Positions 5,820 through 13,287 of a DNA stretch of 13,836 nt are shown here, in pieces. The stretch spans positions 1-13,836 of the forward strand of contig SOJY01000114.1 in assembly GCA_004376385.1 (NCBI GenBank), written 5' to 3'. Every line of letters begins with the position of its first letter. Position 1 is the stretch's first letter. This DNA is from Candidatus Bathyarchaeum sp. (GTDB taxonomy: Archaea; Thermoproteota; Bathyarchaeia; Bathyarchaeales; Bathyarchaeaceae). The notes below the pieces were generated by a model, which was not told where the DNA came from, did not search any database, and saw only the letters and a program-made list of their open reading frames with translations. The translations under genes were made by a program, and so were the position numbers.

Positions 5820-8217
5820 GTTTGTACATCTGCTAAAACGACGAAGCTTTAGAAATGAATTAGCCATCAAGTCGATTGTTGAGGTCGAACAGAAAATGAA
5901 ATTTCCGAAATTGGAAGAATCGATTGCATGTGACAAGAATCTCTGGTTTACAGTGATTTCCTATACCACAATTTTCGTAATCTTTGCAAATCTAACCGCT
6001 ATTCGCTTGCCATTGATAGGAACTATGGCTTCTTTAACCTATTTCTTGATAAATGGAATTTTCCTAGGTCGTGTGTTCTTCAAAAAAAATCAGCTCTTCT
6101 TGAGGTTTACGCTCGGAAATTTGCTACTTTTGGTTCTTTTAGGCTTAGTAGGCTGGGCAGTCATGATTGCTTATAATCTTGATGCCATAAGAGTGACAAT
6201 AGTCCTCACTATAGTCACCACTTTGTGTTCTCTTGTCAACAGATTAGAAATAAAAAACTCGCAGCAAGGTTACAGGGTACATGCTAAGACAAAAGCGACT
6301 TTTCCTACACGTTTACACATTCTTAGGTCTTCCTATTTGTTCATGGTTGTTGTTTCGTTCTATTTACTCTTCATCTCACGATCCGGCGAAGTGCATACTG
6401 TATGGGAAATCATCCATCCTCTGTTCATTCCTGCATTCTTTATTACTACCTTTCTTCTGCTCGGAGTAATTCTTTCTTCCGACAAGGTCAATTACAAGCT
6501 CTTCTTCATTATTATCCATTCAATTCTCTCCCACATCTTTATGGTCATTATTTTTCCTGCAGGCAACGTGGGCGTCCAGCAGGAGATGCTAGGCAGAACT
6601 CGACTCGTGTTTGATAACACCATTCTTCACGTGTTTGGGTGGACCTTGGAGAACATTCCCTTAAAAATATATGTTTTGTTTAGAGGAGGGAATCTTCAAA
6701 CAGCCTTCAGCGTGACATTCGCTCGCATGTTCGGTGTTGATGTTTACTGGAGCCACCTACTACTCATACCCCTGTTGTGGGGGGTATTTGTTCCTATAAT
6801 TGCGTTCATGGTCTCTAAAACGTTGGGCGCAAGCGAGAAAATTTCAATTCTGTCAAGTCTTCTAATTTCTTTGTTTCCAACCAATATCCTTTGGGGCGCC
6901 GTATCAATATCAAATAGTTTAGGCTACCTTTTCTTCTTTTGTTTTACATATTCTCTCTTGAAATACATCAACTCAAATAGAGTAAAAGACCTTTTCCCGG
7001 TTGCAGCATTCTTTTTCGCCTCATTTCTGTCCCATTACTTAGCGGGAACCATAGCGCTATGCTTTCTTATACTAGCATATAGCGTTAAAATGTATGAAAA
7101 ACAAAAAGCTAGTTCGCCAGTAAGTGCAAGATTCATGTTGCTACTTGCTCTCGTCTTTTGTGCCAGCATCATGCCATTCGCTTTAGCCTACCGCAGTTTT
7201 TTCTACCCTTGGGCAAACACATCTTTCAGTTTACAGAAACTTTACGAACGACCGTTTGTGGAGACGGTTTTATCTTTTCTCCTTGGAAGCTACTTCGACC
7301 TTATATCACGCGAGGCATACATCACCACACTGATCTTCGGAATACCTACCTTTCTCGGTCTCATCGGATTAACATACGTTCTAATAGCAAGTGTGAAAAA
7401 ATCACCCAAGAGAAGCATCAGTCCATCTATGTTGTTTCTCTCTCTAGCGTTGATAACGGTCATACTTGGCGACAGAATCGTAAAACTATTCATGATCAAC
7501 GTTCCTTTCGTCGAGATTGAAAGACTTTGGCTGTTCAGAGACTTTCTCCTCATCTCATTCACAGCTCTCATAATCGGAGCTGGCATCCAAAAAGTACGCG
7601 CCCTCTTCATCATAATGTCCAAAAACACCGTAGCGTTCTTGCGCAAAACATCTTCCACACGCATGTTCTCCAAAGTATCTTCAGCTTTCACGCGAAGTCG
7701 CCTTGTTAACAGTGTAAGCTTAGGATCAGTTTCAGCGTACCTCTTGGTTCTTACAATTCTTTCTGGTTGGGTTACTGTCTCAGTATACTATGCTTACCCA
7801 CACTGGGCTCCCCTACAGACGACTTCATACGAGCTAGAAGCAGCAAAGTACATTAAAGAAATCACTAACGAAACGTACATCGTAATCTGCGACTCATGGT
7901 TCATATACGCGGGAGGAATGATCGTAGGAATTGGTAACCCGCAAGCCTACTACTTCTCCAGCGTAAATCCAAAGGGAGTAGCACTATTCATTGAAATGAA
8001 GAAAAACCCATCAAACGAAACCCTAGTTGAAGCCATGGAGATCAACAACGCCACAACTGCCTACTTCATCATAGAAAAACCAAGAATAGGAACAGAAAAA
8101 TACGACAACATTAAATCACAAGCTACACAGAATGGCCTCAAGACTCTTCCACTACCAAAGCGAGTTTCCCACTATCAAGACAAAGAAAAACTCTGCATAT
8201 TCTACTACAAAGAATAA
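5797..8217 (+). CDS. GT-C type multi-pass membrane protein, paralogue of the protein at 1-2550
   Basis: An 806-residue protein with about 14-16 hydrophobic segments between residues 50 and 665 and a short soluble tail (to 806) carrying sequons NETY, NETL and NATT. It matches the first GT-C protein along its length: FARMFGVDVYWSHLLLIPLLWG (308-329) against FARMISLDVFWVHISLIPALWG, FLSHYLAG against AFSHPTMA, DRIVKLFMINVP against SRISRFFMINVP, and the TTSYELEAAKYI region. Two differences stand out: the segment corresponding to HDPWFH lacks any Asp-Pro-Trp (it reads GVQQEMLGRTRL, 259-270), and the C-terminal beta-sandwich is absent. ATG 5896 (residue 34) has GAGGT ten bases upstream and may be the true start, since residues 1-33 are hydrophilic. 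Likely an outer-face glycan enzyme, or a non-catalytic partner of the first protein. Function is inferred from context and fold only. Confidence 0.75.
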   Translation: MRVSINIEFVHLLKRRSFRNELAIKSIVEVEQKMKFPKLEESIACDKNLWFTVISYTTIFVIFANLTAIRLPLIGTMASLTYFLINGIFLGRVFFKKNQLFLRFTLGNLLLLVLLGLVGWAVMIAYNLDAIRVTIVLTIVTTLCSLVNRLEIKNSQQGYRVHAKTKATFPTRLHILRSSYLFMVVVSFYLLFISRSGEVHTVWEIIHPLFIPAFFITTFLLLGVILSSDKVNYKLFFIIIHSILSHIFMVIIFPAGNVGVQQEMLGRTRLVFDNTILHVFGWTLENIPLKIYVLFRGGNLQTAFSVTFARMFGVDVYWSHLLLIPLLWGVFVPIIAFMVSKTLGASEKISILSSLLISLFPTNILWGAVSISNSLGYLFFFCFTYSLLKYINSNRVKDLFPVAAFFFASFLSHYLAGTIALCFLILAYSVKMYEKQKASSPVSARFMLLLALVFCASIMPFALAYRSFFYPWANTSFSLQKLYERPFVETVLSFLLGSYFDLISREAYITTLIFGIPTFLGLIGLTYVLIASVKKSPKRSISPSMLFLSLALITVILGDRIVKLFMINVPFVEIERLWLFRDFLLISFTALIIGAGIQKVRALFIIMSKNTVAFLRKTSSTRMFSKVSSAFTRSRLVNSVSLGSVSAYLLVLTILSGWVTVSVYYAYPHWAPLQTTSYELEAAKYIKEITNETYIVICDSWFIYAGGMIVGIGNPQAYYFSSVNPKGVALFIEMKKNPSNETLVEAMEINNATTAYFIIEKPRIGTEKYDNIKSQATQNGLKTLPLPKRVSHYQDKEKLCIFYYKE

Positions 8218-8281
8218 TTAGTGAAAGTTAATGAGTAAAATAAATTAACCTATGAATTTCTGTGAATGCGCGTTTCAACTC

Positions 8282-8299
8282 CTCTATGCACCTATAGAG
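8282..8299. terminator. Short hairpin between convergent genes
   Basis: CTCTAT and ATAGAG pair perfectly around GCACCT, and a G-U pair can extend the stem to 7 bp with a four-base loop. It lies in the 97-bp gap between the convergent GT-C and flippase genes, where a two-way terminator would be useful. The stem is short and chance occurrence is possible. Confidence 0.3.
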
Positions 8300-8314
8300 C
8301 AACATGCCAACCAA

Positions 8315-9838
8315 TTAGACAAGAACTTTTTCTAGGATATTTGTTATGAAGGTTACCCTTTTGCCAAGGAGATTTTGGATGAGTTTTATATCGTTCTCAT
8401 TTACAGTTCCCAAAAGTCTTGAGGCAAGCGCGTACGTGACTCCTCCTACAACGATGTACATGGGTAACAGATATGAGCTAAAATGTATACGCTCTATAAA
8501 CCATACAGTTACAAACATAACGATGGCTGCTACCCAGCTTTTCCATATTGCTTCTTTGTCAAATTTTATCGGTATACGCTTCCGGAGGACGATAACTGTC
8601 AGAACAAGGGATATCATCATAGCAGCTCCTTTGATAATAGCCATACCCATAACACCAAACGAAGGCAAAAATACGGGTAACAAAACCATGCTACCCATAA
8701 CCGAGGCGATATTTATTAGAAGAACAGTCGGGGTCATGTTGTAGACAAGAAGTAAACCCCCCAAAGAAGCGGCCAAGCCGCTGAGTCCGCCAAAAAGGCA
8801 TAGAATGGCGAGGATTGCGTCACCGCTTGCATACGTTGACCCGGCAAAAAGCGTGATGGCAGGGTTTGCGGTGGCCATAAGCCCCAAGACAAGCGGCGTA
8901 TAGAGCAGCGCAATGTAACGTGAGGACCCATGTACGCCTGCCACAATCTTCTGCTGTTCATCCTTTCCATGCTGTTCGCTGTAATAAGGAAACAACGTAG
9001 TGCTCAAGGCCACAGGTATAAAAGAGAGTACACCGAAGGCTTGAAGGGCAACGCCATAAACGGCAACGTCGCTCAACGGTAGATAGGCAAGCAATAAAGC
9101 CCGGTCAAACCAGCTGTAAAGGAAGACGACAATGTTGGTGAAGAAAAGCGGCCATGAAAACCTTGCTAACATCCTTAGATAAGGGATAACATCTTTGATT
9201 GGATGAGTTCTAACATACTTATTCCTTACTATAATTAAGGCACCCAGAATTATGTAAGCTAACCCACCTAAAATCCAGCCAATGACAAGCCCAACCAATC
9301 CAAATCCACACAATAAAAAACCTACGGCAAACATTTTCCCTATAAACGCCAGTATTACGTTCAGAATCGCCATCTCTCTTATTTTGTTCACCCCCAAAAG
9401 AAGATGATTAACTGTGGTACTCAAGCAAGAGGTTAGAAGGTATACGCTGAGCAACTGAAATAGAAAGGCGTACTCTCCGCTTTTTAACAAAGATCCCGAT
9501 AACCAAGGAGCCGTCAAAACACACAGGGCGGTTGCAGAACCAGCCACTAACACTTTCATCAAAACCGCCCCAAACGACACAAACGTGTAATCCACTCCTT
9601 TCCCTCTATATTCGGCCACATATTTTGTCAATCCCCCGCTGAATCCAAGATCAGACAACACTTGGGCCATCCCCACAGTGAGAGTTAAGGCGACAGCTAC
9701 GCCCATCTCCACCGGCGTTAGGATTCTAGCGATGAAAGCCAAAGCAACCGCACCTATTATCGTAGTAACAACACTTTGTGTAGCAAGATAGGCAGATCCC
9801 CTGACAAGACGCGCTGCATCCATTTCCGTCATTTTCAT
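8315..9838 (-). CDS. Polysaccharide flippase (Wzx-like, MVF/MATE superfamily)
   Basis: A 507-residue, very hydrophobic protein with about 14 membrane segments, the usual length and layout of polysaccharide-export flippases. The N-terminal part (GSAYLATQSVVTTIIGAVAL, then ARILTPVEMGVAVAL at about 36-50, with DLGFSGGLTKYVAEYRGKG near 63-81) follows the family pattern in which the first helix is followed by a short basic loop and a ...P.E.G motif. WPLFFTNIVVFLYSWFDRALL marks the start of the second half-bundle (about 230-250). Predicted role: moving lipid-linked oligosaccharide across the cytoplasmic membrane so that outer-face GT-C enzymes can use it. It is transcribed against the surrounding genes and converges on the second GT-C gene. 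ATG 9838 is kept; Met3 and Met6 are alternatives. The glycan carried is unknown. Confidence 0.9.
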   Translation of the reverse strand: MKMTEMDAARLVRGSAYLATQSVVTTIIGAVALAFIARILTPVEMGVAVALTLTVGMAQVLSDLGFSGGLTKYVAEYRGKGVDYTFVSFGAVLMKVLVAGSATALCVLTAPWLSGSLLKSGEYAFLFQLLSVYLLTSCLSTTVNHLLLGVNKIREMAILNVILAFIGKMFAVGFLLCGFGLVGLVIGWILGGLAYIILGALIIVRNKYVRTHPIKDVIPYLRMLARFSWPLFFTNIVVFLYSWFDRALLLAYLPLSDVAVYGVALQAFGVLSFIPVALSTTLFPYYSEQHGKDEQQKIVAGVHGSSRYIALLYTPLVLGLMATANPAITLFAGSTYASGDAILAILCLFGGLSGLAASLGGLLLVYNMTPTVLLINIASVMGSMVLLPVFLPSFGVMGMAIIKGAAMMISLVLTVIVLRKRIPIKFDKEAIWKSWVAAIVMFVTVWFIERIHFSSYLLPMYIVVGGVTYALASRLLGTVNENDIKLIQNLLGKRVTFITNILEKVLV

Positions 9839-9880
9839 CTGTTCCAGGACAATAGGTTAAGTTTGAGATATTTTAGTTTC

Positions 9881-9888
9881 TTATAAAA
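9881..9888 (-). promoter_or_regulatory. TATA box for the flippase gene
   Basis: TTATAAAA on the plus strand reads TTTTATAA on the minus strand, 43-50 bases ahead of the flippase ATG. An archaeal start about 25 bases downstream would leave a leader of roughly 15-20 bases. The element is nearly palindromic, so plus-strand use is not excluded. Confidence 0.45.
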
Positions 9889-10032
9889 TGCGTGCAACCA
9901 ACATCTTTATTCGTCATCTACACGTACATGCCCAACAAATTACTATTATTATAATACGTCGCGCGCACAGAAGAATACAACCGCATAATCCAAAAAGCCA
10001 AAAAAAGACTAGAAAACAAGGCAACCTAGCTA

Positions 10033-10046
10033 TACTATAATTTTAA
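10033..10046 (+). promoter_or_regulatory. TATA-like element for the GT4-aminotransferase-archaeosortase operon
   Basis: TACTATAATTTTAA lies about 65-75 bases before the GT4 start. With the usual archaeal spacing, transcription would begin near 10065-10072 and leave a 30-45 base leader. The match to a consensus TATA box is imperfect. Confidence 0.3.
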
Positions 10047-10109
10047 GAAGGACAAACTTATTCATGCTACGATGACATCGGTGTAGATTCCTAGTTAAGG
10101 TTGGATCAC

Positions 10110-11210
10110 TTGACAAAGGCAACAGTGTGCCACGTGAGCCCTCTTTCCATCCATGTCTACCGATGGATGAAGGCGTTTGTTCAACGAGGCTACAACATAT
10201 CCTTAATAAGTGACAGTCGAGCTTGGGTTGCTCCCAAACCGAAGTCTATACAGGTGTATGCTCTACCAACATTACGCAAAACCAATTTTGCACAACAATT
10301 CATACCCAACAGCTTAAAAATCGTAAGAATTCTTGAACGGATCAACCCAGACTTCATCCATCTTCACGTTCAACACCACTATAGTCTGCCCATCATCCTA
10401 ACCAGACATCCATACATACTAACCTCTTGGGGCGTCGAGGTGCTATCGCTTCCAGACGCCGATATTCTCATAAGAAGCGTCGCAAGAATGACAAGCATGA
10501 AAGCACATCGGATTATAGTAGATGCTCACTGCCTCAAAGACATATGGATAAGAACGGGAGTTCCCCAACACAAAATCGAAGTAATACCATTCGGGGTTGA
10601 CCTCAACATCTTTAACCCAGACGTAGATGGATCCAATGTGCGGAGAAAACTAGGGATCAAAGAAAACGACACTGTGATAATAAGCACGAGGGCCCTCTTT
10701 AATAATCATTACAATATAGAATGCTTACTTCACTCTATTCCGATCGTATTAGAAAAATGTGGAAACGTCAAATTCATAATCAAAGGTGCTGGACCCTTAG
10801 AAAGTCAACTGCGAAATCTGGTTGATGCATTAGGTGTTAGTGAGCATGTACGTTTCGTAGGGTTAGTCTCTCATCCTGAAGTAGCACAATATCTCGCTGC
10901 ATCCGACATCTACGTCTCCACACCCTTCATAGACTCCACCTCGGTTTCCCTATTAGAAGCCATGGCTTGCGGTCTTGCGCCAATAGTTACCGATATACTT
11001 GGAAACAGAGAATGGATAGAAAATGGTACAAACGGCTTTCTATTTCCACCACGAAACTCCCAAATGCTAGCAGAAAAAATAATACAGCTTATAGAGAATA
11101 AGGATGCTAGAAAGCGTTTCGGCGAACGATGCATTCGCATAGTCAGACAAAAAGCCTCATGGGAAAACTGCGTTGACAGAATGGAAGCCATTTATCAATC
11201 ATTGTTGTGA
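10110..11210 (+). CDS. Glycosyltransferase family 4 (GT-B fold)
   Basis: GT-B glycosyltransferase of about 366 residues. I chose TTG 10110 because AAGG (10097-10100) is well spaced for it; TTG 10101 abuts that SD and would add three residues. Counting from 10101: N-terminal VCHVSPLSIHVYRWMKAF (9-26) with SLISDSRAW, then DFIHLHVQHHYSLP (about 84-97) and TSWGVEVL (about 108-115). VIPFGVDLNIFNP (near 162-174) links to the donor domain, FIIKGAGPLESQLRNL is the beta-alpha pair around the nucleotide, and GLVSHPEVAQYLAASDIYVS precedes the donor loop. That loop, DSTSVSLLEAMACG, has Asp at the first position of the usual EX7E and keeps the second Glu. GNREWIENGTNGFLFPP closes the site. It overlaps the 11207 GTG of the aminotransferase frame, a sign of a tight operon. 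Donor and acceptor sugars are unknown. Confidence 0.9.
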   Translation: MTKATVCHVSPLSIHVYRWMKAFVQRGYNISLISDSRAWVAPKPKSIQVYALPTLRKTNFAQQFIPNSLKIVRILERINPDFIHLHVQHHYSLPIILTRHPYILTSWGVEVLSLPDADILIRSVARMTSMKAHRIIVDAHCLKDIWIRTGVPQHKIEVIPFGVDLNIFNPDVDGSNVRRKLGIKENDTVIISTRALFNNHYNIECLLHSIPIVLEKCGNVKFIIKGAGPLESQLRNLVDALGVSEHVRFVGLVSHPEVAQYLAASDIYVSTPFIDSTSVSLLEAMACGLAPIVTDILGNREWIENGTNGFLFPPRNSQMLAEKIIQLIENKDARKRFGERCIRIVRQKASWENCVDRMEAIYQSLL

Positions 11211-11224
11211 GGAAGCCTAACGTG
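11209..11224 (+). promoter_or_regulatory. Shine-Dalgarno inside the GT4 stop region that suggests the GTG 11222 start
   Basis: GAGGA (11209-11213) overlaps the TGA stop of the GT4 gene and sits eight bases before GTG 11222, giving the family-typical start MKISIAKPDIG. The alternative GTG 11207 overlaps that stop (GTGA) and leaves the SD inside the gene. Confidence 0.5.
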
Positions 11225-12322
11225 AAAATATCAATCGCAAAACCCGACATAGGAAATGAGGAAATAGAAGCGGTGGTAGAAGCAATGAAAAGCGGGTGGA
11301 TAACGCAAGGCAAAAAAGTTGAGGAATTTGAAAAATCATTCGCCAACTACTGCGGTGCCAAATATGGAATAGCCACCAGCAGCGGAACAACCGCCATCCA
11401 CACAGCATTAGCCTCTATTGGCGTACAAAACGGCGACGAAGTCATAACCACCCCCCTATCCTGCGTATCCACTGCCAACCCCATACTCTACCTCCACGCA
11501 AGACCAATCTTTACAGATGTGGAACCCAGAACCCTAAACATCAACCCATCCATCATCGAAAAAAAGATCACCAGAAAAACAAAAGCCATACTGCCCGTCC
11601 ACATGTTTGGCCATCCCATCGACATGGACCCCATCATGGAGACCGCTGAAAAACACAGCATTTACATAGTTGAAGACGCGGCTCACGCTCTCGGAGCAAA
11701 ATACAAGGGCAGAAAGGCAGGATCCCTCGGTCACATCGCCTGCTTCAGCTTCTACGGAGACAAAATAATCACCACAGCAGAAGGAGGCATTGCACTCACA
11801 AACGATGAAGAATTAGCCGAAAAAATGCGGATACTTCGAAATCACGGCATGGACAAACACCGAAAATTCTACCATCCAATCCTAGGCTACAACTACAAAA
11901 TGTCAGATGTCCATGCAGCAATAGGCATCGCACAAATGCGAAAGCTGGATACGTACATTCAACAAAGGAGAAAAAACGTTGAATACCTCAACAAGCAACT
12001 TGCCGATCTTGAAATAAAATTGCCCACCGAAAAAAGCTACGCATTCAACGTATACTATGCTTATCGCATAGTCACAAAAGGAAGAAAACAGAAAGAGAAA
12101 GCCGTTGAATACCTAGAAAACCAAGGAATCGAAACCAGACCTCTCTTATCCTTTATACCAACACAACCACCCTACCAACACCTTGGATACAACATCAACG
12201 AGTGTCCGGTGGCCAAAGAAGCCAACCAAAACGGTTTTTACGTCTCAAACTCCCCTCAACTCACCCAAAGCGAGCTAGAATACATGGCATCCACACTAAG
12301 GAAAGCATTGACCAAACCTTAG
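11222..12322 (+). CDS. DegT/DnrJ/EryC1/StrS-family PLP-dependent sugar aminotransferase
   Basis: Aminotransferase that converts a nucleotide-linked 4-keto (or 3-keto) sugar to an amino sugar, usually with glutamate as amino donor. Numbered from GTG 11207, landmarks are: SSGTTAIHTAL (58-68, phosphate-binding part of the PLP site), EDAAHALGAKYKGRKAG (156-172, Asp157 expected to contact the pyridine nitrogen), FSFYGDKIITTAEGG (180-194, Lys186 as the aldimine lysine) and RNHGMDKHRKFYHPILGYNYKMSD. The FYGDKIITT.EGG form resembles GDP-perosamine synthase-like members more than the FxPTK type, but the residue before EGG is Ala rather than the usual Gly. This points to a 4-amino-4,6-dideoxy sugar, as inference. 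Length (about 366 aa) is typical. It lies 15 bases before the archaeosortase gene, and an SDR enzyme that could supply its keto-sugar follows. Confidence 0.92.
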   Translation: MKISIAKPDIGNEEIEAVVEAMKSGWITQGKKVEEFEKSFANYCGAKYGIATSSGTTAIHTALASIGVQNGDEVITTPLSCVSTANPILYLHARPIFTDVEPRTLNINPSIIEKKITRKTKAILPVHMFGHPIDMDPIMETAEKHSIYIVEDAAHALGAKYKGRKAGSLGHIACFSFYGDKIITTAEGGIALTNDEELAEKMRILRNHGMDKHRKFYHPILGYNYKMSDVHAAIGIAQMRKLDTYIQQRRKNVEYLNKQLADLEIKLPTEKSYAFNVYYAYRIVTKGRKQKEKAVEYLENQGIETRPLLSFIPTQPPYQHLGYNINECPVAKEANQNGFYVSNSPQLTQSELEYMASTLRKALTKP

Positions 12323-12337
12323 AGGAAACAAGAAACC

Positions 12338-13201
12338 ATGTTAAAACTCTACACAGTTCTGTCCACATTCAAAGAGAGAATCAACACCTTCTACCTACTG
12401 GCTTTCATCCCGTTCCTACTGCTCACATACTACCACCTTACGTGGCCATTCGCCATAATCATCCCCATATACGGTTTCATTCTCCTTCTAATCAAAAAAC
12501 AAAAGCTACAGCTTTGTCACCCGGCGAGACACATGCAAAAAGCCTTAGGTCTCCTTATAGTAATCGGAAGTTTTTTCATCTATTACGCACTAGTCCCATT
12601 TTTTCCTTCTGCCAGCTTCTATACAGCAGCAAACTACGCCATCTACCTTCTTGGATTATGCCTCACATTCTTCGAAGCTCCAGCCCTAAAAGAAACGGCT
12701 TCTTCCATATTTCTAATCATAGCCGCAACCTCAAGTTCCTTCATTTCAGAATGGTTAGAGCCCCATCTCTCCCCCCTTATCACTTCTCAATTCGCATACC
12801 TTATACAAGTCATTCTAAACGCATTTGGCGTCCAAGCAACCGTTTACTTCCCAAATCATCTTCCCATAATCAGTTTTCCCACAATACAAGGAGGAACGAT
12901 CACAGCAGTTTTTAACTGGTATTGTGTAGGCGTTTCCAGCATCCTAATCTTTTCCATAATACTAGTAATCTTGCTAATCGAAGAACCCGGCAACCTAAAA
13001 TCAAAAATAACATGGTCTCTAGTCGGCGTGTCAGGAGTACTTGTCCTGAACGTTCTGCGAGTCCTCATCATACTCATAACCGACTACTTCTACGGCGCCG
13101 AAGTAGGAGGACAAATTCACTACATTATAGGTTACATCATCTTCATCACATGGCTCACCATATTCCTCTACCTATACTCCAAGAAAACCAGCCAACCGTA
13201 A
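12338..13201 (+). CDS. Archaeosortase/exosortase family transpeptidase-like protein
   Basis: A 287-residue membrane protein with about eight hydrophobic segments. The three residues that define the exosortase/archaeosortase superfamily appear in order: Cys196 in NWYCVGVSS at the start of a membrane helix, Arg241 in LVLNVLRVLII, and His261 in GGQIHYIIGYIIF. Known archaeosortases (for example ArtA of haloarchaea) process secreted proteins with a C-terminal tripartite tail (short signature, hydrophobic helix, basic cluster), removing it and joining the protein to a membrane lipid. Some archaeosortases have an Arg at the third position; His is the exosortase-like form. The start is well supported: GAGGA (12322-12326), whose first base overlaps the previous stop, lies 11 bases before ATG 12338. 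No protein in the window carries a recognisable sorting tail, so its clients are elsewhere. Family assignment is strong; the subfamily is not determined. Confidence 0.88.
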   Translation: MLKLYTVLSTFKERINTFYLLAFIPFLLLTYYHLTWPFAIIIPIYGFILLLIKKQKLQLCHPARHMQKALGLLIVIGSFFIYYALVPFFPSASFYTAANYAIYLLGLCLTFFEAPALKETASSIFLIIAATSSSFISEWLEPHLSPLITSQFAYLIQVILNAFGVQATVYFPNHLPIISFPTIQGGTITAVFNWYCVGVSSILIFSIILVILLIEEPGNLKSKITWSLVGVSGVLVLNVLRVLIILITDYFYGAEVGGQIHYIIGYIIFITWLTIFLYLYSKKTSQP

Positions 13202-13237
13202 ACAGAACAAGCTCACAGAATTTACCTCCAGAAACCC

Positions 13238-13247
13238 ACATATAAAC
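13238..13247 (+). promoter_or_regulatory. TATA box for the SDR gene
   Basis: ACATATAAAC lies 41-50 bases before ATG 13288, placing an archaeal start near 13265-13270 and leaving GGTGG (13277-13281) inside the leader as SD. This suggests that the last gene has its own promoter although it follows the archaeosortase by only 86 bases. Confidence 0.45.
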
Positions 13248-13287
13248 CAAAAACAGTTATACAACTAAACTATCACGGTGGCTCTGA

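Larger units (their letters stand above)
9839..10100. other. Intergenic region between divergent flippase and GT4 genes
   Basis: A 262-bp AT-rich gap. It holds a symmetric TATA-like element at 9881-9888 for the flippase, a second one near 10033-10046 for the GT4 operon, and an A-rich stretch (9955-10029) that reads as 24 codons without a stop, ending in TAG (ARTEEYNRIIQKAKKRLENK is part of it). That stretch has lysine-rich, helix-like content resembling the tail of a protein and may be a decayed gene end. The same frame is closed just upstream by TAA 9952-9954. No RNA gene, repeat array or insertion-sequence end was seen. Confidence 0.45.

Noticed and set aside
7290..7691. 133-codon reverse-strand ORF inside the second GT-C gene
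   Set aside because: It is fully antisense to a gene supported by homology with its paralogue, has no SD or domain, and its composition is what a shadow frame gives.
8346..8744. 132-codon plus-strand ORF opposite the flippase gene
   Set aside because: Antisense to a clear 14-helix flippase; no SD, no recognisable motif.
10099..10111. GGTTGGATCACTT resembles the 3' end of 16S rRNA (GGTTGGATCACCT)
   Set aside because: The match is about a dozen bases. The sequence upstream lacks the conserved 16S helix 44/45 region, and the string overlaps the start of the GT4 gene. Coincidence.
12202..12915. 237-codon plus-strand ORF overlapping the aminotransferase end and the archaeosortase
   Set aside because: Out of frame with two well-supported genes. 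Its His/Ser/Pro-rich content is an effect of C- and A-rich codons read in the wrong frame.
12922..13245. 107-codon ORF overlapping the archaeosortase active-site region
   Set aside because: Arg/Thr/His-rich shadow of the archaeosortase frame, which carries the conserved Cys, Arg and His.
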